Source: Brachyhypopomus gauderio
Taxonomy: Eukaryota; Chordata; Actinopteri; Gymnotiformes; Hypopomidae
Length of the DNA: 64,000 bases
Assembly (NCBI RefSeq): GCF_052324685.1
Contig: NC_135221.1
Location: forward strand, 18,202,664-18,266,663
Direction: 5' to 3'
Shown here: piece after piece, positions 1 through 11,493 of the stretch
Numbering within the stretch: the stretch's first letter is position 1
How the letters are laid out: each line of letters opens with the position of its first letter
Translations under genes and position numbers: made by a program
Notes under the pieces: generated by a model
What the model was told of the DNA's origin: nothing
What the model saw: only the letters and a program-made list of their open reading frames with translations
Databases searched by the model: none

Positions 1-1
1 G

Positions 2-331
2 TCGGTGACCAGAGCTCTGGACGGACTGAAGGCTTTATCTAAGGAGATGCAGGAGGCCTCAGGTATCAGTAACCCCATGGAGGAGTGGTTCACGAAGGTG
101 TTTGGGAAATGGAAGGCACTAATTATGTCCTTGTTTATGTCAGTAGCAGTGTTTATTGCAATTGTTGTTATTTGTGGATGTTGTTGTATACCATGTATCA
201 GATCTCTCACCCAAAGGTTGATCACAGCCGCGATTGAGAAGGGGGACGCAAAGAACCCACCACCATACACTATGCCACTGATGGCGGAGGATGATGATGA
301 CATATCATCTGAAGAAGACGATTCTGTGTGA
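2..331 (+). CDS. Endogenous retrovirus Env, C-terminal part of the transmembrane subunit (partial)
   Basis: The reading frame is open to the window edge and ends at a TGA at 329-331, so only the last ~110 codons of env are seen. They hold a membrane-proximal stretch with tryptophans, one strongly hydrophobic span (about residues 40-63), a Cys-rich palmitoylation-like patch (CGCCCIPC) just inside the membrane, and a cytoplasmic tail with a PPPY motif and a very acidic end. This order is typical of a retroviral TM protein. A polypurine tract and an LTR follow in the same orientation. The visible part has no stop or frameshift, but the rest of the provirus lies outside the window, so intactness cannot be judged. 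An exogenous-like lineage is not assigned. Confidence 0.8.
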   Translation, partial: SVTRALDGLKALSKEMQEASGISNPMEEWFTKVFGKWKALIMSLFMSVAVFIAIVVICGCCCIPCIRSLTQRLITAAIEKGDAKNPPPYTMPLMAEDDDDISSEEDDSV

Positions 332-809
332 AAAACTTGTTGTTTTTGATTAATTATGCTTGCTTTGTAGGTATTGGCAGCGTCAGCGACTGATGAAGAA
401 TGAAGACGCACCACACATTAGAGCACAACCAACAGCACATGAAAGCTGATTCACTAGCTTAAAAGTAATATGCATGACACATGGGCACATTAATAGAACG
501 GGTCGAGGTGATCTCCCACCAGGCGGGACCTGGGTCTCGGGGACAACGTCAAGTCACGAGACCGTGGGAGATGAAGGGGGGCATCTCCGAATAGTCTGAA
601 AGGTCTCGGCCCACGACTGGGGAGTGATCCAGAACCCACAAATCACATAAAAGAACACATAGACGTTGTACTAACTGACATAGTCACACTATGAATGTAT
701 ACACATTTAGGAATTTTTATGATTGTCTTTCTTTTAATAAGTGCACTGGGCTAGATAGATTTTAGTATTAGACTAGAGTTAGACCAATGTTTTGGTCTAA
801 AAGGGGGAA
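332..809 (+). other. Retroviral 3' untranslated leader and polypurine tract
   Basis: About 480 bases lie between the env stop and the LTR, with no convincing ORF. The purine run AAAAGGGGGAA at 799-809 directly abuts the LTR TG and is the polypurine tract that would prime plus-strand DNA synthesis. At 511-572 two stems nest: ATCTCCCAC (511-519) pairs with GTGGGAGAT (564-572), and inside it GTCTCG (534-539) pairs with CGAGAC (557-562). The transcript could therefore fold into a hairpin here. Confidence 0.7.
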
Positions 810-1351
810 TGTTGGAAAAAAGAAAATTAAAGGCTAATAACTTGATGTGTCAATTTAGTGTTTTCCAGGAAGACTGTGGGAAAGCAGGAGTAAGGAGGCC
901 TCAGTGGCCTTGAGGAGAACAGAAGGGGCCTATTCAGTGCAGGATGTGTAGCAAGCAGTTTTTAGATAACCAGGCACACAGGCTGGGAGAAGAGGAGCAG
1001 GTGATTTTCCATGGAGAGCAGCCAGGATTGGGGAGTTATCGAAACTTAACAAATCGAAACTTATGGACAGAGAGTATGAAAGAAAGGACATCGCCCAGCA
1101 CGAGGGGCTTTTCGCTTGGACACTGCTGAGATCCACTTGGGTTAGGTAGATTCCTAGGCAACTAGCACCAGTGCACTGAAGAGTTTGTACCACGAATACT
1201 TCTATTATATTGCATTCATTAATATTCTATATAAATCATTTTAAAAGAACTTTTGTTGTCAAGACTTTGCTTGGACCACTCAGTCAAAAACCAGTCGGTT
1301 CATCGGGGCGGTGTTGGGGCCCGTCTGGGTCGGAGAAGAAAATTCCCAACA
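810..1351 (+). mobile_element. Endogenous retrovirus 3' LTR
   Basis: The 542-bp unit begins TGTTGG and ends CCCAACA, a short inverted terminal repeat of the TG...CA type. It directly follows a polypurine tract and an env reading frame in the same orientation. A TATA-like TATATAAAT lies at about 1227-1235, which puts the U3/R border near 1255-1265. The 5' LTR and the left target-site duplication are outside the window; the right flank begins TAACC. ORFs read through this segment are not supported. Confidence 0.85.
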
Positions 1352-1639
1352 TAACCTACTTGCACAAGGGTTTTCAAAATATCCAATAGCCTCCTTACAG
1401 AGTTAGCAAACACAATGTACCATTAGAACAATGGATTGATGGTTGTTGGAAATGGGTCTCCATACATCTATGTAGATATTGCATTAAAAACGTTTACAGC
1501 TGGAATAGTCATTTACCACATTAATAATGTATAGAGTGTATTTTTAATTCATTTAATGTTAGCTACATTGAAAAAAACTGCTTTTTTTTCAAAAATAAGA
1601 ACATTTCTAAGTGACCCCAAACTTTTGAACGGTAGTGTA
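1352..1639 (+). mobile_element. Tc1-like element, 3' terminal part
   Basis: The stretch ends in 'accccaaacttttgaacggt' followed by agtgtata, the hallmark terminus of a very common teleost Tc1/mariner family. The preceding ~250 bases match my memory of the same family's non-coding 3' region (a 'caatgtaccattagaac' segment and a 'gtatagagtgtattt' segment). The retroviral LTR abuts it directly, so the provirus probably inserted into this older element. No transposase coding remains here. Confidence 0.65.
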
Positions 1640-3676
1640 TATATATTAAAAATGTAATCAGAGCCTGAAGAGGGGCTCCTCGGTGGGAGGGGGGCCCTGC
1701 CGGGTGGTGGGTGGCTCTCGGGGGCACACGGCACTGGGGCCTTGCTGCTGGCCCGTGGTGAGGTGGGGTTGGGGGGGGTTCTGTTTCCTCTGGTTCCCCT
1801 GGACCTGCGCTCCTTGGTTGGGGGGTCGCTGTCCGGGGTCTCCCTCTCCCATGCATGCGGGGGTCACTGGGAAGTGCGGCCCTGGGACTCCACTGGGGGG
1901 GCCGTGGGCGGGTGGGATTCCCGGGTCTTTCTCTGCCTGCCTCTGGCCTCTGGGGGAATGTTGTCACAGCTTTCTACCCTTGCTGGTAAGTACATTCCGT
2001 ACATTTATCCTATGTTGCACTTTTATGTTGCATATATATAAACACACACTCACACATACACATACATCACAGTCATTTGTGCTATATGTCTTGGGTACAC
2101 TTTCTGCTCTTCTTTGCAGTGGTCATTTGAGCTGGTTTTTTATTTTATTTTTTTACTTTCCCCGCCCTTCTGTCTTTTCCCTTTTTATTTTCTCTCCCCC
2201 TCTTTACTATATCTTCTTATGGTCCACCTAACCCCAATTATTGTTATCACTATTGCACTATATTATACAGAATTGTTATCATTTGATCTGTAAATAAAAA
2301 TAAAGTTGTCCTCCAAAGAGGACAGAGGGGAGTGGAGGTGGGCCACAAAAAAAACAAAAACAAAAAAAAAGATGGTGGTACTAGTCCTGTTGTCTTGCCA
2401 GAGAGGACATCGCCTGTGATATTGATGAAATCTTGTGGCCGGACCCAAACGCAAGATGAGTTGCACCCTAATTTGCTATGCTGGTGTTACAAGCCTATGT
2501 TTTTTCTTATTTTATCATCCACGTGTTTACAGTACATAACATCTTTTGCTGTACTGTTCATGCAATAAGAAAATAAACCTTTCCCTTGTAACCGATTTAC
2601 TTTATATGTACTAAATGTGTTAATGTACTACATATGCAATATATTTGTGAATATACATGTATAAGTGAGCACTATGACAGACCTACACAGCAGACTACAC
2701 ACTGAACACAAAAAAAAACACAGTTTTCCATTTGTCACATCAGTGTAGTTGTGTAGTCATATAGGAAAGGTTATTCAACTGACATTTGTGTGAAGAGTTT
2801 GATTGCGAAAATACAATTTTGGCAAGAGTTCAAATAGTTTTGGATGAAGTATTTGCTTTTTCCAAAAGTGTGAAATGTTTTGCGTTACCAGTGTAACTGA
2901 CTTTGGTTGCTCTGTGTTAATTTGCGACAAAAGGAAACAGTTTCAGTAATTGGGTCTTAGCAATTGCAAATATATATATATATATATATATCCAACTAAA
3001 AATACAATGTTAATGAAAACTAATGCCACTCCAGAGACAGTATAATTTATGTCTAATTCAACTCCTAATCTGCAGCCATGGCAGCATTAGCAAGGACTAG
3101 GAACACTGCTACTCCCTGCTGCCCTAACTCTAGCAGTCACAGCAAGTGCAAAGAAGAGTTGATCTTTCAAAATGTGCTGGAACACTTCCTGCCCTGGTCG
3201 TAATGTGTGTGTTCTTTGTCTTTTGCATATATCTCACCATAAGGTGAAGATCTAAATAATCCTTATAAGACTTGAGTCAGAGGTCTTACTAAAATCACTA
3301 TGTCTCATATCTTCTGTACTCTGAACAGGTAACATAGAACAGCTGTTATTCGCATCCTTTCTGTTCACATTTTTATTTTATTTTACTCATCCACATTCTC
3401 ATAGATCAGTAAGTTCTGACATAACCCTCAAGTCTTTACACTTTTTACATGAAATTTTAAACAAGCTTCTGGTTTCATGTTCTGCTGCATTATCAAACTA
3501 GAGCTTCTACGGCAAAACCCTGTTCAGTTTTGTTTTCAAAACAGTATAATCTATACACCCGTTTTCTGAGAAAAATAATTATTGACCTTACGTACAATTT
3601 TAAGTCTTTAAAGTGCACTGAATGAATATTTTTTTTCTAAAGAACAAAAGCTAGCTGCAGGTGCAAGCATTTACAA
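1640..3676. other. Intergenic DNA, no gene seen
   Basis: This holds a short G-rich, low-complexity block at about 1680-1960, whose long ORFs are compositional (Pro/Arg/Gly-rich on both strands). A T-rich stretch, a TA microsatellite at 2971-2991 and AT-rich DNA follow, down to the end of the SIL1 3' exon. Nothing here looks coding. The 3' UTR and poly(A) site of SIL1 must lie somewhere between about 3000 and 3676. Confidence 0.6.
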
Positions 3677-6600
3677 TCAGCTGTTCTGATAATGCAAAAT
3701 GTCGACACCCATTGTGGCTTCATGCATTTTTCCCACCAAAGAATCCACCAGGGCCAAGATCTCCTTAAAGTAGCCGTCCTCCTCACCCAGGTTCTCCTCG
3801 GTCAGGGCAAGCTCCTGGTACTGCTTCTGCAAGTCACTGAGAGACGTGATCAGCTTCGGGTTCTGCTGATACAGAGTCTGACAGCGGGGAACCATGGTCA
3901 GGAGAGCACGCAAAGCCTTTTCCCGCCAATCATGCTCTGGTGAGTCCAGGAGTTCAGGCACCAGGCTGCACCAGCCCTGTTCAGCTAGCATGGGTAAGAG
4001 AGGCACTTCAGCATATTGCCGTAGACGTTCCTCATGGGCCGAGCCTGGTGGGTCGTCCGCACCGTGCTGCGATATTAGCTCCTGCAATGCATGACAGCAA
4101 ATGTCAAAGTCTCTGTGGGACCGTGTTTAAACAATCTGACAACTGTTTGAGTTGTAGTGACGTTTAGGTTACTCTACACTTTCAGGCCCAAAATCTTTGG
4201 GAAATGCACCGACACTGACCTTCTCTGTGATCATGTCATACAGCAGTGTGACAATTCTCACACGCAGAGCCTCAGCACCATTTGCTTGGAACAGCTCGCC
4301 AAGCACCTGCACTCCTCCGTGCCTCACAAAACGACTTTGGGCAAAAGGGAAGTGTCGCAACAGGCATGCAAGCGCAAACAACACCTGAGCAGGTAGAAGA
4401 GAAGGAAGTACAACCCTTTGTGCACTTTTACTTGAGTGAAAAGTATTAGACTATTAGAAAATAAAAAAAAGATCTTAACTGATACACAAGGTTCGTACCT
4501 TTTTCTTAACAGACATTTGTCGTGGGGTGGCAAGCAAAGTCAGCAGCTTGTGTAAGGCTCCGCCCTCAAATGCCTCAACTTGGACGGCTGGATTACTGAA
4601 AACAGAAAATCGCCACGAGACCAAAGCACAGTCACTTAATTCTTTTACTCTTAAGTTCCAATATTGTTCAATAATGCGGCATCCCAGTGGAACCAGACAA
4701 TACACGTTTGCCAAGATCATAACTTACCCTGAAACAGCTGATCCTAGTACAAATGCAGCACTTTCCTGAAGTCGAACATCTGTGTTGTTTAAGGCGTCGG
4801 TTAACAGCTGAAGTCCACCCATCGACACTAAGTTCTGTGCATTATCTACCTAAAACGTGAGTGAAATGTAATAAAATGTTACCTTTAAATGCTTTTAAAT
4901 AATTTTGCACTGCTAGCTATAGCTCATAAACTACTGAAATTTCACATCATCCCCATACTAGGAACCCTAATCTAATCTCTATGGAATCATTTTTTTGGTG
5001 GGAAGGTGGCAGGGGGGTGGGTTTGGTGGGAGTGTGTTTGAAAATAACCTATATTTCACCCTGCAATACAAAAGTACATAAATAAATACAATATTTCACT
5101 TTACCTTTATCTCCCTAAATTACAAAAACATGAAATACTATGTTGTAAAGCTACTCTTCATGATTTCAGGTATTTATATATAAAATGGGCTATGATGGTC
5201 ATATCGCTCTGAGGTTTGTGAGCATTTTTCAAGCTGACCAGAGGAGTATTAAAAGGAGTAAACATTTGGTTTTTCATTATTTGCTGTGTAGTTTGATAGC
5301 AGGTTAGCTTTGAGAGTGTGTTACCACAAACAGAAACATAAGGGTACAGGACTATTGAGTGAGTATCAGATTAAGCGATTTAATTAACTGTGTCATAGCC
5401 TATATCACCAATAAAACTCTATCTAACTGCCTCATGACAGTTAACAGCAGCAAGCTAAACAGGAGCTTGAAAGGCTTAATAAAAAAATGATAATAACGTA
5501 AGTGAAAAAAATTCAACTGGAGAGGTTGAATTACTCTTACGAGATCAATTGTGCAGAAGCTTTAGCTTACTTTTCTCTCTTTGACCTTTTAATGACCTAC
5601 TTAAATCAATATAAACAATTAAAGACATTTGAGAGGTCCAGGTTTGAAACATGTTTTTGTATGAACAGAGAAATTTATGAAAAAAGAGTGATTTATGAAA
5701 ATGTATGTACGTTTTGTATGTACGTATTATGAATAGCCCTTTAGACCCGAAATTCCTTATATGGGCATAACAGCATGATGCAGACAGCAGAAGGGAGGCA
5801 TGAGTTCGGCGGTCTATTACTTTTGGCTGAACCATAATGGAAATGACATATATAATGAACTTATCACCTGGTGAACAAGGTACTCCAGGTCGAGCAGGGC
5901 AGTCACCCTTTCATCCACTGTACTGTTACTGCTGCCAAGTTTGGACAGCAGTTTTCTCATAATCTGGACATCTGTCTCTACCAGCAAGTCCAGCGCTTCC
6001 ATGTCTTTCTTCAGCTCATCCATGGAGCGAAACCGGGCCTGCACAGACTCCTCATCCTGTAACGGCATGTCATTAAGTAACCCAAACAGCACAGAAAGAC
6101 CGATACTGGCCATTAACATTTACGTACCTGCGCTGAGCCTTTTATAGAGACGTCATCTGCTTCTTTTTTAAACTTCTTCAGAGCCTCTTTTAGCTCCTGA
6201 TGTGTAAATGAAGCAGCATTTTGGTTCACCATTCCTTGCCTGCCTCAAGGATGGGGAAAATTCATCATGTCTATAACCAGTCGACTCACTGGTAGGATCA
6301 CAAAAAATTTCTTTCAAGTACAATAAGTATCTCTAACTCCAGGCGTTGTATTTGGGGTCCCACAAACCCCTGCCCCCCTCTTCATACCTCTTTCCATCTG
6401 TCCAGTATTTAAGTTTAAGGCCCTCATCTTCTCCAAGCTTGGCTTCTCTTTGTCCGGTCTGAAGGTTCAGCCTGACATGAGAGCCTGCTGGAACAGCCTG
6501 ACCTGCATCCATGGAAAAATATACTATAATATAATATGAATGACCCAGGTGAATATGACTTGACAGCTAACGGTTTGTTGTGCCAATTCTATCAGTCTAC

Positions 6601-7993
6601 CAATGGTTTGTCTTCCCATGCTTTTTAGTACACAAGTATTTATATGGTTTAGTGTGAATGGCAATATTCATGCAAGCAAACAGATTGGCCATACTCAGCC
6701 AACCTGTGATAAAGCGTGACCCGAAACTCTTTAAGCGTGTGGATGTAGGGAGTCACACTCTATGGGTAGTGTTGGGTGAGGGGCCTTGTGGCCTGGAATA
6801 AGTCCGTACAAGAGGTTGAAACTTGCTTTTCCTTTGCACCTTTAATTGAGACACCCACAGCTATATACATATTTCCAATGCGTGCTCATGACAACAAATA
6901 AAACAGTATTAAATTGACCCTCTTAGTCAGAGTTTAGAGATCTGTGACTGTAAAGTCACATAGATCCCACCTTTACCTACATTACAAGCCTGCTCTCCCG
7001 GGCTAGCCTCCCCTCGGGCTAGTTACACCCCATTATATTCTGTCAGCCCCTCCCCAAGAATATTCCATTTATGGTACGGGTAACACAGGGACAAAGAATA
7101 TAAGACATTCTAATTGTTATTAATACATGATTAAATAAACATATGTGGTTACATCTTCTCATGTCATGACATTAGTCTCTTTACATAATTTCATTTCACA
7201 TGTGCACATACATATATAATCTGTTTTGTACAGTTTATGTTCGTCCCTCCTCTTCTGCAGAGGTTACACCTGCCCAGGTAAGTAAAAGTCTGAGTTTTGA
7301 ACTCTTACTCTTTTGGTCCTATGGGTGCAGACTGGTCACAGGTAATCATATTATATATTATGTCTATTGGTGATGTGTGCATCTACATCATCACACAACC
7401 ACATTTAAAAATCACGTCCAGTGCTGCTGATGTTATGTCAATGCTGTGGTATATCTAACCAGTATTGTGGTATATCTAACAGTACTAACCAGTACTAAAC
7501 ATTTGAACTGACCTGGTTTGAGAGTCTGCCACTTGTCAGTCGGATAAAATACCTCCATGTCTTCTGGATCAGAGTCATGGGCATCCTCTTCAATGTTCAA
7601 ATCATCCAAGTCCTCTTTAATGGTTAGAGCTGTAGGAAACTGCACATTGGGAAGTCATGTTATGTCATTCATGTATAACATTTTCCGGTTTAGATCTGTT
7701 CTTATACATACATCCAAAAACATATGTAGCACAAACAGTGAGTTAAAACAGTTATATTTTACCAATGTTTTTTTGTTGCCCATGAAATGGACTCACATGA
7801 CTTGTACAGGGTATCACACAGCATGGGTTCAAATGAGTTGTATTACAAATGCTTTTTTAAAATGTACTCTGAAAGCACGCAGTCATCACAAACAAACAAA
7901 CAAACAAACCGATTTATGTCTTATAACGGAACTCACCTTTTCAGTGTTGGTACAGACGAGGTGCAAACATAAATACCAGAGGATGAGTGCCAT
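3677..7993 (-). CDS. sil1: SIL1, nucleotide-exchange factor of the ER chaperone BiP
   Basis: Coding exons in transcript order are 7993-7937, 7639-7513, 6502-6388, 6239-6128, 6056-5868, 4849-4728, 4595-4499, 4384-4220 and 4081-3677. All have GT donors and AG acceptors and join in frame to 462 aa; human SIL1 is 461. The first ATG opens a hydrophobic signal peptide ([14 protein letters not shown]). Exon 2 is acidic and leads into the signature [18 protein letters not shown]. The rest is the armadillo-like fold, with [34 protein letters not shown] and LLRHFPFAQ. In the family the ARM domain grips the BiP ATPase domain and releases ADP in the ER lumen. The C terminus extends past the conserved [13 protein letters not shown] and ends HYQNS, without an obvious KDEL-type signal. 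A non-coding first exon may lie above 8000. The identification is secure. Confidence 0.96.
6503..7512 (-). other. SIL1 intron 2, possibly with a decayed LTR
   Basis: This 1-kb intron separates the exons encoding [11 protein letters not shown] and GQAVPAGSH. It contains a segment of different composition at about 6770-7090, which starts TGTTGGGTGAGG and ends near GGGTAACACA and could be an old LTR. No matching target duplication is visible, so this is only a suggestion. Nothing else is recognised. Confidence 0.35.
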
Positions 7994-9132
7994 TTTAAGT
8001 CTAACCTTGCCGTTTTTGATGTGCATTGTATTACTGATAATTATAAAGCTTGAAAAAGTATGTAGTAAAAAGAAAATAATCTAACTACCAAGGCGAATCC
8101 ACGCTAGGACTAACTTTGATTTCATACATGTAACATCTCCTGTTACCAGCGTAACAAAGATCAATCAAATCATTGAATAATTTCTCGGAGTTAAGCTCCT
8201 TCATATCACTATATGTTACAGAAATACAAGATGTTGATGTACAGCGCCGTCAACTTCCTGCACTCCAGTAACCAGCATGATACACGTGAACCAATCGTGT
8301 CGATAATCGTGTACAGAATCACCAACAGAAACACAACTTAACGTTAATAGCGAAACTTCCGGCCATGTTCAGCAACATATTTCAAAATAAATGTTTCAAA
8401 ATAAAAGTTTTAATTGATTTAAAACGATCTATTTACAAAAACCAGCAATTAAAACTACACAAAGCATTAAGAAGCTTAAAATAGTTTGATGGCATCAAAA
8501 TACATTAATTGAATATTTTTTTAAATAATCTACTAAAATAGTAGATTTCCCTTATGTGTCTCAATTGCTTTTCAACAGGAAGTACAAGTGAGCATGTTCA
8601 AGATTTACATTACATTTTCATCACTTGGTAGAGCTTCTTATCCAGAGAGTTACATATATATTTTTGTCAATATATACGTTTATATACAATATACAACGTT
8701 TGTCCTCCCAGAAGACTGAACTCGCAGCCTTGGTAGGCTACTGCTGCCACTTTAGTCTATGTGCTAAATCAGGTAAGCTAATGAAAACAAACTGTCATCC
8801 CTGAAAGGAAGAGAACATTACAATTCATATGTGAAATACACTGATGCTCCATGACTGTGAACAAGACCTCTATGAAGCTGTTTAATTTATATAATATCCA
8901 AGTTTATTACCAGAACTGCTATCCATGTAACATGCAAAGACCCTTAATCAACTGTCTATTACACTTCAATTCGCATAAATTTACGTAACTTCTAAATAGG
9001 ATAACATACCCATAACTCTCCAACAGAGGGAGCAAATTCACTTTTTAATGTAAATTTGATGCAAATTTAACATTTCACATGACTAGTAATCATGCTCATC
9101 TGGAGCTGAATGTAGCTTTAGACAGATACACA

Positions 9133-9201
9133 CACACACACAATGGAAGCATGAATATATATTCTTAGAAAGTGACTAAGAGAGAGGAGTATCAGTAAAC
9201 A

Positions 9202-9254
<53 letters not shown>

Positions 9255-9308
9255 GAAGCATGAATATAAATCCTTAGAAAGTGACTAAGAGAAAGGAGTA
9301 TCATACAA
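9133..9308. repeat. Tandem duplication with embedded CA tract
   Basis: The segment 'aatggaagcatgaatatata' followed by ttcttagaaagtgactaagag at about 9142 recurs, with few changes, at about 9250, and each copy is preceded by a CA repeat. The two copies are about 110 bases apart. Slippage or unequal exchange between CA tracts would explain this. Confidence 0.75.
9204..9249. repeat. CA dinucleotide microsatellite
   Basis: A near-perfect (CA)n tract of about 46 bases. Confidence 0.95.
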
Positions 9309-9369
9309 ACACTTTAGGCCTAAAGGCATGAATAGAAATGCACTGAATGTAATGTGTACACATATCTTA

Positions 9370-9470
<101 letters not shown>

Positions 9471-9822
9471 TAACAGAAAGTGACCTCACAGGAATGTAGA
9501 TGCACTGGGGTGGATATAAGATTAGATATACATGTATAAGATGTATAAAAGCTCTGAACACAATGTCTTATTTACATATAGTTTCTAGGATTTTTAAATT
9601 ATTTCTTATTTAACAAATACATAACCATATCTGTTATGGATCTTAAACAGTTCAACAAAGCCTTCAAAGTAGCTTATACAAAATGAATGATGTGAATGTG
9701 AATGATATAGCCATTAGTAATCACAACAAGCATTTGAATCTCACCATGACGTTGGAAGAGGAGGGAGGGGCTGAACTAGAGAGAGGAAAACACACCTGCT
9801 CTTTCTCACACACTCTGTAACC

Positions 9823-11236
9823 ATGAACATGGCTGTGCTGACCTGCTTGGTGATTCTCCTTTGTCTCTCTGGTGAGTACAAGAGGACAGTAAAAGTAATA
9901 TTCAATTTTTTATTATGTGTAGTGAGACAGTATTTCACATTTCCTACTGTGAGAATTTAGTTTATAGCATAGATAATCTTTTCAACATGTTATTACAGTT
10001 TGCTTAAGTCATTCTTTTTAACATAGTTAATGGAAAAATATGTCCCCTGGTGATAAGGCAGACCACCAAACAATAACTACAACTCAACCGATAACAAATG
10101 AATAAGGCTTCTTTTTGGAGCAAATCTCTCTCCTTCATGAACTGAATACTGTTTTACCTATTCATCTGGCCTATGTATTTAATGAGCTAACAAGACTGAA
10201 CAGATGTGCATACATAGCAGATTTCCCACTGATATCCACATATTCCCACTTTTTTTAGTAAATCTAACTTGTTTTCACTGATTCTAGAACAAAGTCTGGT
10301 ACTATCCAAGTTGTAACAGAAATGGTTATATTTCTGTTCCTATGAGTGGGAACACAAAGTGTACCTTTTTTTAATCAACAAACATTTTTTAATGACAATA
10401 GTCTAAATGAGGGAATTGAACAAAATATAACATCATAGCCAGGTCGTTGAAGTAAGAGTGTCTCTTGTGTTCACTTTAAACAGAGAGCATTTTGATTCAT
10501 TTGTTGATTTATGAATTAAGTTCATAATTAGTTCATGAATTACTTGAGATTGAGAATAATTACTTGTATGAGAGATAACATTTATTAATATTTCTGCCAT
10601 GTCGGCTTTGAAATCCAACACAAATTCTTTTTCCCCTCATTACATGTCTTCTACACAGCGTTCTCTGCAGAGGGTCAAAGTTCAGAGCCTAGAGAGGTAA
10701 CCTCTCAACCATAACTGACAAAATGATCTATTGTTATCTATTGTTTACATTGTCTCTATTGTACAATGGAAAATGTCTGTTACTGTTACTTTTGAATACT
10801 TTATAAAATAAGCAAAAAATTTGTTCACTCTTATTTTGTAATAGGCTGACTGTGACAAGTATGCAAATTTGTCCTGCACCCGTGAATTTGATCCAGTGTG
10901 TGGTGATGATGGCCGTACATATGCAACTGAGTGTGTCCTCTGTAATGAAAACCAGTAAGTAAAATAACAAACTATATAAATTAATGCTGTATAAATTAGT
11001 GATCGAGTGAATAAGTGAATGAATGAATGATTCAGTGAATGAACGAGTAATGCTAATTAAGTAATGAATGGCAAGGATTTTTGTATTTTGCTTCCTAAAA
11101 CCTCAAAAGAAATATATTGTGATTTCAAAATGAATTCCCAAAGAAAGAGTCACATCTATTTTCATTTTTGCATCTTTTTAGAAAACGAGTCGAGAAAGTG
11201 AAGGTGACGTATAAGGGAGAGTGTGTGTCTTCTTGA
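9823..11236 (+). CDS. Secreted single-domain Kazal-type serine protease inhibitor (SPINK-like)
   Basis: Four exons, 9823-9871, 10659-10696, 10845-10954 and 11182-11236, join in frame to 83 aa. Exon 1 gives a signal peptide ([17 protein letters not shown]) and exon 2 a short polar linker. Exons 3-4 give one classical Kazal domain with six cysteines spaced C-x7-C-x7-C-x10-C-x2-C-x17-C and the core motif [15 protein letters not shown]. By alignment with pancreatic trypsin inhibitors, the reactive-site loop CTREF puts Arg at P1 and Glu at P1', which predicts inhibition of trypsin-like proteases; acidic P1' is less usual. The four-exon layout matches vertebrate SPINK1-type genes. AATAAA lies at 11384-11389. 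Orthology to a particular SPINK is not claimed. A dead copy of the promoter and start region lies near 17,670. Confidence 0.9.
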
Positions 11237-11383
11237 CCCTTCAGCATGACGCAGCTGCATTCTGAAAAATCGCTTCTGCAATAAGTTGTCCAGGATGTTT
11301 GATTACACTCTTCCTACCCCTCTTACTACAACCTGCTCCCACATGACACTGATCTGGCAAAACTGCAAGTTCGATTCATATAC

Positions 11384-11389
11384 AATAAA
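11384..11389 (+). terminator. Poly(A) signal of the Kazal gene
   Basis: AATAAA lies 148 bases after the stop codon in an AT-rich 3' UTR, a normal distance for a short secreted-protein mRNA. Confidence 0.7.
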
Positions 11390-11493
11390 AAGAGTTTAGC
11401 ATACAATTTGTTATTTTTTTGTCTTTTGGCAAATGTTATGGTCATGAACAAGCAATATACCTTTGAATACTTTTAAATATTTTATACATAATC

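Noticed and set aside
1563-2231. 134- and 182-codon ORFs
   Set aside because: Pro/Arg/Gly-rich reading of a G-rich low-complexity block on both strands, partly inside a T-rich stretch; no domain, no splice context.
3692-4388. Plus-strand ORFs over SIL1 exons
   Set aside because: They are antisense to well-supported coding exons.
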